In this document: piece after piece, positions 14,748 to 18,515 of the stretch
Layout of the letters: every line of letters begins with the position of its first letter
Position numbering within the stretch: the stretch's first letter is position 1
Assembly (NCBI GenBank): GCA_024404475.1
Contig: JAKSPV010000014.1
Coordinates: 1 to 18,515 of the forward strand
Source of the DNA: Clostridia bacterium
GTDB lineage: Bacteria > Bacillota > Clostridia > Oscillospirales > CAG-272
Length of the DNA: 18,515 nucleotides
Direction of reading: 5' to 3'
The notes under the pieces: model-generated
What the model saw: only the letters and a program-made list of their open reading frames with translations
The model's database searches: none
Told to the model about the DNA's origin: nothing
Position numbers and translations under genes: made by a program

Positions 14748-17537
14748 ATGTTAGAAACACTGCATCTTACAAAAACCTACAAGCCGAAAAAGGGCGTACC
14801 GGTCAAGGCGCTTGACGACGTTTCCCTCCGCTTTCCCGAGACGGGCATGGTCTTCCTGCTCGGCAAGTCCGGCAGCGGCAAATCAACGCTCCTGAACCTG
14901 CTCGGCGGTCTCGACAAGGCCGACGGCGGCGAGATCATCATCAAAGGCGTCTCGTCAAAAACGTTCAAGCAGGAGCACTTCGACTCCTACCGCAACACTT
15001 ATCTCGGCTTCATTTTTCAGGAATATAACGTACTGGATGATTTCTCGGTCGGCGCGAACATCGCGCTCGCGATTGAGCTGCAAGGTCGGCGCGCGACGGA
15101 CGAGGAACTGAATAAAATCCTCGAGGAAGTCGATCTCGCGGGATACGGCAGCCGCCGCCCGAACGAGCTCTCCGGCGGACAGAAGCAGCGCGTGGCGATT
15201 GCACGCGCGCTCGTCAAAAATCCCGAGATCATCATGGCCGACGAGCCGACCGGCGCGCTTGACTCCGCGACCGGCAAGCAGGTGCTTGACACGCTCCGCA
15301 AACTGTCAAAGAACAAGCTCGTCATCGCCGTCTCGCATGACCGCGAATTTGCCGAGCATTACGCCGACCGCATCATCGAGCTTGCGGACGGACGCGTCAT
15401 CCGCGACGTCGAGGTCGATTCAGAGGCCGAAGCGGAAACCGCTTCCGCGATCGCTTTCAAAGAGGAAAGCGTGGAAATTCCTGCCGGATACCACCTCACG
15501 GAGGAAGACCGCGCGGCGATCAACGCTTACATAGATGAGATCGGCCGGGGCACTTCCCTGCATTTTGCCGGTTCCGCCGGGCGGAAGTTCCGCGAGAGTA
15601 CGCAGCCGGAACGCGCCGAGGACAGCAAGACGTTCCACCTCATCAAATCGAAACTGCCGATGCGTTCCGCCGTCAAAATCGGCGCCAGCAGTCTCCGGCA
15701 CAAAAAATTCCGTCTCGTCGTCACGATCCTGCTCTCGTGCATCGCGTTCGGCCTCTTCGGCCTTTCCGACACATTCGCATCCTACAAGCACCTCAAAGCG
15801 TGCACGAACTCCATCATTGATATGGACGTACGCTTTGCCGCTGTGACGCGGATGAACAAGGTCAACGAACGTTACGGTGACGAAGACTTCATCTGGTGGA
15901 CCCAGTCGTATCTCAAGGACGAGGACATCGCCTCGCTCCGCGAGAAGACCGGAATCGGCTTCTCTGCCGTTTATCCGGAGACGCTGTCTCTCTCGTCCGC
16001 GTTCAACCGCGACGTCGAACTCTCTGAAACCGCCTATTCCATTTACCCGGAATACCTGTACGGCTATACGGAACTGACGGAGGACACGATGCGTGACCTC
16101 GGGCTCTCGCTTCTCGCCGGGCGTCTCCCAGACAGGACGAAAAATGAAGTCGTCCTCAGCGAAACGACGCTCAAGCTCTTCCAGAAGGCCGGTTTCCGCA
16201 GCGCCGACGCGGGCGACACCGACCGATACGAAAAGATCGAATCCGCCGATCAGCTCATCGGCAAAAAAATCAACCTCGACTGGAACAGCGATGTATTCGA
16301 AATCGTCGGCATCATCGACACGCACTTCAACTGGGATCGGTACGCCCCGCTGATGGAGTTCGATCCGCAGGACACGAAGGGCGACGTAGCGCTCGATTAC
16401 CTGCTCGCCAGCGAATACCGCTACGACGACAACTACGGTCTGCACGCGCTCGCGTTCGTCGGCGAGGGCTACATTGAAAAGAATCTCCGCCCGGACGCCT
16501 CGCGCTTCTTCAATTTCAGCCACACCAATGCGATGCTCGAAATTTATTATTTCGATCAGCAAATGACCGAGAACTCGGTCGAGATTTACACGAACGCGGA
16601 CACTATGATCTCCTTTGATCATCTTACCGAGGCCGAGCGCTCCCGCATCGTGTGGTTCGGCGGTGCAAAGGATTCACTCGGCGAGCATGACGTCATTCTC
16701 TCCGAATTAGCCGTCCATGCCCAGCGCTATCTTCAGAACACCAAGGAGTACATGGAATCGGTACCGCTCAACCGGGAAGAGCTGGCCGCGTATCTCTCCG
16801 GTCTCCCGAGCCTCAACGCAAACTGTGCCAACTGGAACACGGGCTTTGACGCATACGACGTGGAGTGGCACATCGTCGGCTATATTCCCTACGATGAAAG
16901 CATCTCCGACGATCCGTTCTTTACGACGGTCGTTGTAAACGACGGGCTTTACGAGAATCTCATCTATGCCAACGACGGCATTTACTCCTACGCCATCGGG
17001 CAAATGCCGAAGGGCGAGAGCAATATCTACGATTTCGTTTCCTTCTGCTACGATGAAAGCAACAACGTGCGCTACGAGATGCAGAGCGCGGTGACAACAG
17101 AGCTTGATATGATCAACGAAGTCCTCACCGAGCTCTCCGATATATTCCTTTGGATCGGCGTCGGCTTCGCCGTATTCGCGGCGATCATGCTGGCAAACTT
17201 CATTTCGACGAGTATTGCCTACAAGAAGCAGGAGATCGGTATTCTCCGCGCGATCGGTTCCCGCTCGAACGACGTGTTCCGTATCTTCTTCTCCGAAAGT
17301 TTCATCATTGCGATGATCAACTTCGTCTTCTCGGCTCTCGGCACGGCGCTCGCCGTTTTCCTCATCAACTACTACATCCGCCGGGATACCGTCGTCATCG
17401 TGACGGTCCTCGGTTTCGGCATCCGTCAGATCGCTCTGCTCTTCCTCGTCAGCGTTCTCGTCGCGTTCGTCGCATCGTTCTTCCCCGTGAAGAAGATCGC
17501 CTCGAAGCGTCCGATCGACGCGATCCGGGACAGATAA
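14748..17537 (+). CDS. Single-chain MacB/FtsX-type ABC transporter: ATPase fused to permease, 929 aa
   Basis: Residues 1-230 are a full ABC ATPase of the MacB/LolD/BceA type. They include Walker [10 protein letters not shown] (39-47), FIFQEYNVL (Q-loop), signature LSGGQ (141-145), Walker B IIMADEP (161-167) and SHDRE. After an acidic linker, TM1 lies near 324-345. About 450 extracytoplasmic residues follow (346-795), then three C-terminal TM segments near 798-820, 850-875 and 890-916, with the FtsX-family block [21 protein letters not shown] between the first two. This four-TM layout with a large outer domain is that of MacB-like exporters or mechanotransmitters, which move or sense peptides, lipids or antibiotics at the membrane. 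The start at 14748 has AAAGGA 6 nt upstream. No two-component system or partner gene is adjacent. It is a monocistronic unit; the substrate is unknown. Confidence 0.9.
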   Translation: MLETLHLTKTYKPKKGVPVKALDDVSLRFPETGMVFLLGKSGSGKSTLLNLLGGLDKADGGEIIIKGVSSKTFKQEHFDSYRNTYLGFIFQEYNVLDDFSVGANIALAIELQGRRATDEELNKILEEVDLAGYGSRRPNELSGGQKQRVAIARALVKNPEIIMADEPTGALDSATGKQVLDTLRKLSKNKLVIAVSHDREFAEHYADRIIELADGRVIRDVEVDSEAEAETASAIAFKEESVEIPAGYHLTEEDRAAINAYIDEIGRGTSLHFAGSAGRKFRESTQPERAEDSKTFHLIKSKLPMRSAVKIGASSLRHKKFRLVVTILLSCIAFGLFGLSDTFASYKHLKACTNSIIDMDVRFAAVTRMNKVNERYGDEDFIWWTQSYLKDEDIASLREKTGIGFSAVYPETLSLSSAFNRDVELSETAYSIYPEYLYGYTELTEDTMRDLGLSLLAGRLPDRTKNEVVLSETTLKLFQKAGFRSADAGDTDRYEKIESADQLIGKKINLDWNSDVFEIVGIIDTHFNWDRYAPLMEFDPQDTKGDVALDYLLASEYRYDDNYGLHALAFVGEGYIEKNLRPDASRFFNFSHTNAMLEIYYFDQQMTENSVEIYTNADTMISFDHLTEAERSRIVWFGGAKDSLGEHDVILSELAVHAQRYLQNTKEYMESVPLNREELAAYLSGLPSLNANCANWNTGFDAYDVEWHIVGYIPYDESISDDPFFTTVVVNDGLYENLIYANDGIYSYAIGQMPKGESNIYDFVSFCYDESNNVRYEMQSAVTTELDMINEVLTELSDIFLWIGVGFAVFAAIMLANFISTSIAYKKQEIGILRAIGSRSNDVFRIFFSESFIIAMINFVFSALGTALAVFLINYYIRRDTVVIVTVLGFGIRQIALLFLVSVLVAFVASFFPVKKIASKRPIDAIRDR

Positions 17538-17544
17538 TGCAGCA

Positions 17545-17580
17545 AAAAGCCGCAGTCCTCACGGGCTGCGGCTTTTCTTT
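17545..17580. terminator. Bidirectional terminator between the ABC transporter gene and spoVT
   Basis: AAAAGCCGCAG (17545-17555) pairs with CTGCGGCTTTT (17566-17576). The stem can extend by TCC/GGG to a TCAC loop. T-rich sequence follows on the plus strand and A-rich sequence precedes it, so it serves both converging genes. Confidence 0.9.
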
Positions 17581-18122
17581 TATTCCTCCATCTGACGGCC
17601 GAGGAAATTCGCCGCCGTCTGGATCAGTTTCATTTCGACCTCGCGGCTCGGCGCGTTTTTCGCGTCTTCCCTTGCGCCGACGGAGACCACACAGCCGATC
17701 ACGTCGCCCTCGGCGATGATCGGCATCGCGCAGCTCACGCTGCATCCGCCGCCGATAAGAACTGGGATCGCCTCGGCGTCCGCCGCGTAAAACTGGCGGT
17801 TCTCCATGATCTTCTCGAGCTCCGGCGAGATTTTCCGGTCGGCGTACTCCTTTTTCGGCACGCCTGCCGATGCGATCACGGCGTCGCAGTCGGTGACGAT
17901 CACCGAAAGCGAGCAGGTCTTCTGCAGCGTTTCCGCGTACTGCGCGGCGAAGCCGGCCATCTCGCCGATCGGCGAGTATTTCTTGAAGATCACTTCGCCT
18001 TCGCGGTCTGTATAAATTTCCAGCGGTGCGCCCTCGCGTATCCGCATCGTGCGGCGGATCTCTTTCGGGATCACCACGCGGCCGAGGTCGTCGATCCGAC
18101 GTACAATTCCAGTTGCTTTCAT
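17580..18122 (-). CDS. spoVT: Stage V sporulation protein T (SpoVT), AbrB-family regulator, 180 aa
   Basis: SpoVT is a forespore transcription regulator that tunes sigma-G genes and affects spore coat, resistance and germination. The N-terminal 50 residues are a SpoVT/AbrB DNA-binding domain: TGIVRRIDDLGRVVIPKEIRR, MRIREGAPLEIYTD and GEVIFKKYSP. Residues about 55-178 form the GAF-like domain that separates SpoVT from short AbrB proteins. The total length matches the family. The start has AGAGGAG 8 nt upstream. It is alone on its strand, converging on the ABC gene, and its upstream region faces the tRNA-Ala gene. Its presence argues that the host forms endospores. The call is firm. Confidence 0.96.
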   Translation of the reverse strand: MKATGIVRRIDDLGRVVIPKEIRRTMRIREGAPLEIYTDREGEVIFKKYSPIGEMAGFAAQYAETLQKTCSLSVIVTDCDAVIASAGVPKKEYADRKISPELEKIMENRQFYAADAEAIPVLIGGGCSVSCAMPIIAEGDVIGCVVSVGAREDAKNAPSREVEMKLIQTAANFLGRQMEE

Positions 18123-18190
18123 ATCTCTATCTCCTCTGTTTCCAAATCACTTTTCAGCAGCGTGCGTTTTCGGTGCACAGCTCACGCGCA

Positions 18191-18220
18191 TATTGTGTGC
18201 GAAACTTCGCTAAATTATCC
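18191..18220 (-). promoter_or_regulatory. Possible sigma-G-like promoter of spoVT
   Basis: On the minus strand, GGATA (18216-18220), an 18-bp spacer and CACAATA (18191-18197) resemble the Bacillus sigma-G pattern (G-A/C/T-AT-purine, then CAT-A/T-x-TA). Each element has one mismatch. spoVT is a sigma-G gene in Bacillus, so the match is sensible. A small dyad, GCGAA-AC-TTCGC (18199-18210), lies within the spacer. Confidence 0.35.
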
Positions 18221-18285
18221 GAAGAGAGGAAAAAAGGACAGATCCTACACATGAAAAAGCCGGAAAAACGTTTTCAATTTTGGGG

Positions 18286-18314
18286 TTGACAAAAACGGAT
18301 GAGTTTGTTATAAT
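18286..18314 (+). promoter_or_regulatory. Consensus promoter of tRNA-Ala
   Basis: The -35 is TTGACA (18286-18291), followed by exactly 17 bp and the -10 TATAAT (18309-18314), with TG one base upstream of the -10. This is a full-consensus housekeeping promoter, as expected for a stable RNA. The start would fall near 18321, a few bases before the mature tRNA. Confidence 0.93.
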
Positions 18315-18325
18315 GGATGCGTTCC

Positions 18326-18401
<76 letters not shown>

Positions 18402-18405
18402 AAAC

Positions 18406-18434
18406 AAAAAAGACGTGCATCGCACGTCTTTTTT
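18406..18434. terminator. Terminator after tRNA-Ala, symmetric
   Basis: An A-run plus GACGTGC (18406-18418), loop ATC, then GCACGTC and a T-run (18422-18434) form a 13-bp stem including the A/T pairs. It begins 5 nt after the tRNA. It also has a T-run on the minus strand, so it could end a minus-strand gene lying beyond the window edge. Confidence 0.9.
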
Positions 18435-18515
18435 GGTTTGACGAAATCTTCACGGAGTCGAGCCCCGCACATCCCGGCGGGGATTATTCCCGTCACAGCA
18501 CAAGCGTATCGCCCC

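Noticed and set aside
18026..18289. An 87-codon plus-strand open frame upstream of tRNA-Ala
   Set aside because: It overlaps the spoVT start and the tRNA promoter region and has no protein-like composition or ribosome binding site.
18493..18515. A possible last few codons (GDTLVL then stop) of a minus-strand gene at the right edge
   Set aside because: Only six codons are visible. The symmetric terminator at 18406-18434 would suit such a gene, but nothing identifies it. The remaining bases 18435-18492 show nothing recognisable.

Overview
The window looks like chromosomal DNA from a GC-rich, endospore-forming Firmicute (class Clostridia). Three things suggest this: a clear SpoVT at the right end, AGGAGG-like ribosome binding sites on many genes, and hairpin-plus-U terminators between transcription units. 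GC content is high, roughly 60% by eye. No insertion sequence, phage gene, CRISPR array or origin was seen. The tRNA is intact and no repeat of its 3' end was noticed.

Layout, left to right. (1) 1-1200 (+): 3' part of a PFL/DUF711 (UPF0210) gene, ending at a bidirectional terminator. (2) 1235-6385 (-): a two-gene carbohydrate unit made of a two-domain alpha/beta-hydrolase/esterase followed by a large GH106-like glycoside hydrolase. Its promoter has a 23-bp inverted repeat at the expected transcription start. (3) 6535-11204 (+): a tight three-gene unit made of an AsnB/AsnH-type glutamine amidotransferase, an ATP-grasp ligase resembling D-aspartate ligase AslA, and a MurE-type Mur ligase. (4) 11246-11836 (-): a RadC-like protein with a degenerate JAMM motif. 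(5) 11918-13179 (+): rimM-trmD. (6) 13161-13724 (-): an N-acetylmuramoyl-L-alanine amidase overlapping the trmD tail. (7) 13796-14587 (+): a TtcA-family tRNA thiolase. (8) 14748-17537 (+): a single-chain MacB-like ABC ATPase-permease with its own promoter. (9) 17580-18122 (-): spoVT. (10) 18326-18401 (+): tRNA-Ala(GGC) with a near-ideal promoter and a terminator.

The most interesting unit is region 3. The Mur ligase has an L-lysine-type motif (DHIGPSEH) and DNPD where meso-diaminopimelate MurE enzymes have DNPR. Next to it are a likely D-Asp ligase and an Asn-synthase-like amidase. Together they read as a module that builds a stem peptide with L-Lys (or a similar diamine) at position 3, adds D-Asp to its side-chain amine, and amidates it to D-iso-asparagine. 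That chemistry is known from lactococci and enterococci; three adjacent genes for it in a GC-rich spore-former would be notable. The function is inferred from residues recalled from the families, not from a database search.

Several genes act on RNA or translation (rimM, trmD, ttcA, tRNA-Ala) and several on the envelope or spore (the asnH-aslA-murE unit, the amidase, the ABC exporter, spoVT). No intergenic stretch exceeds 300 bases. The largest gaps (6386-6610, 14588-14747, 18123-18325) hold the promoters described below.
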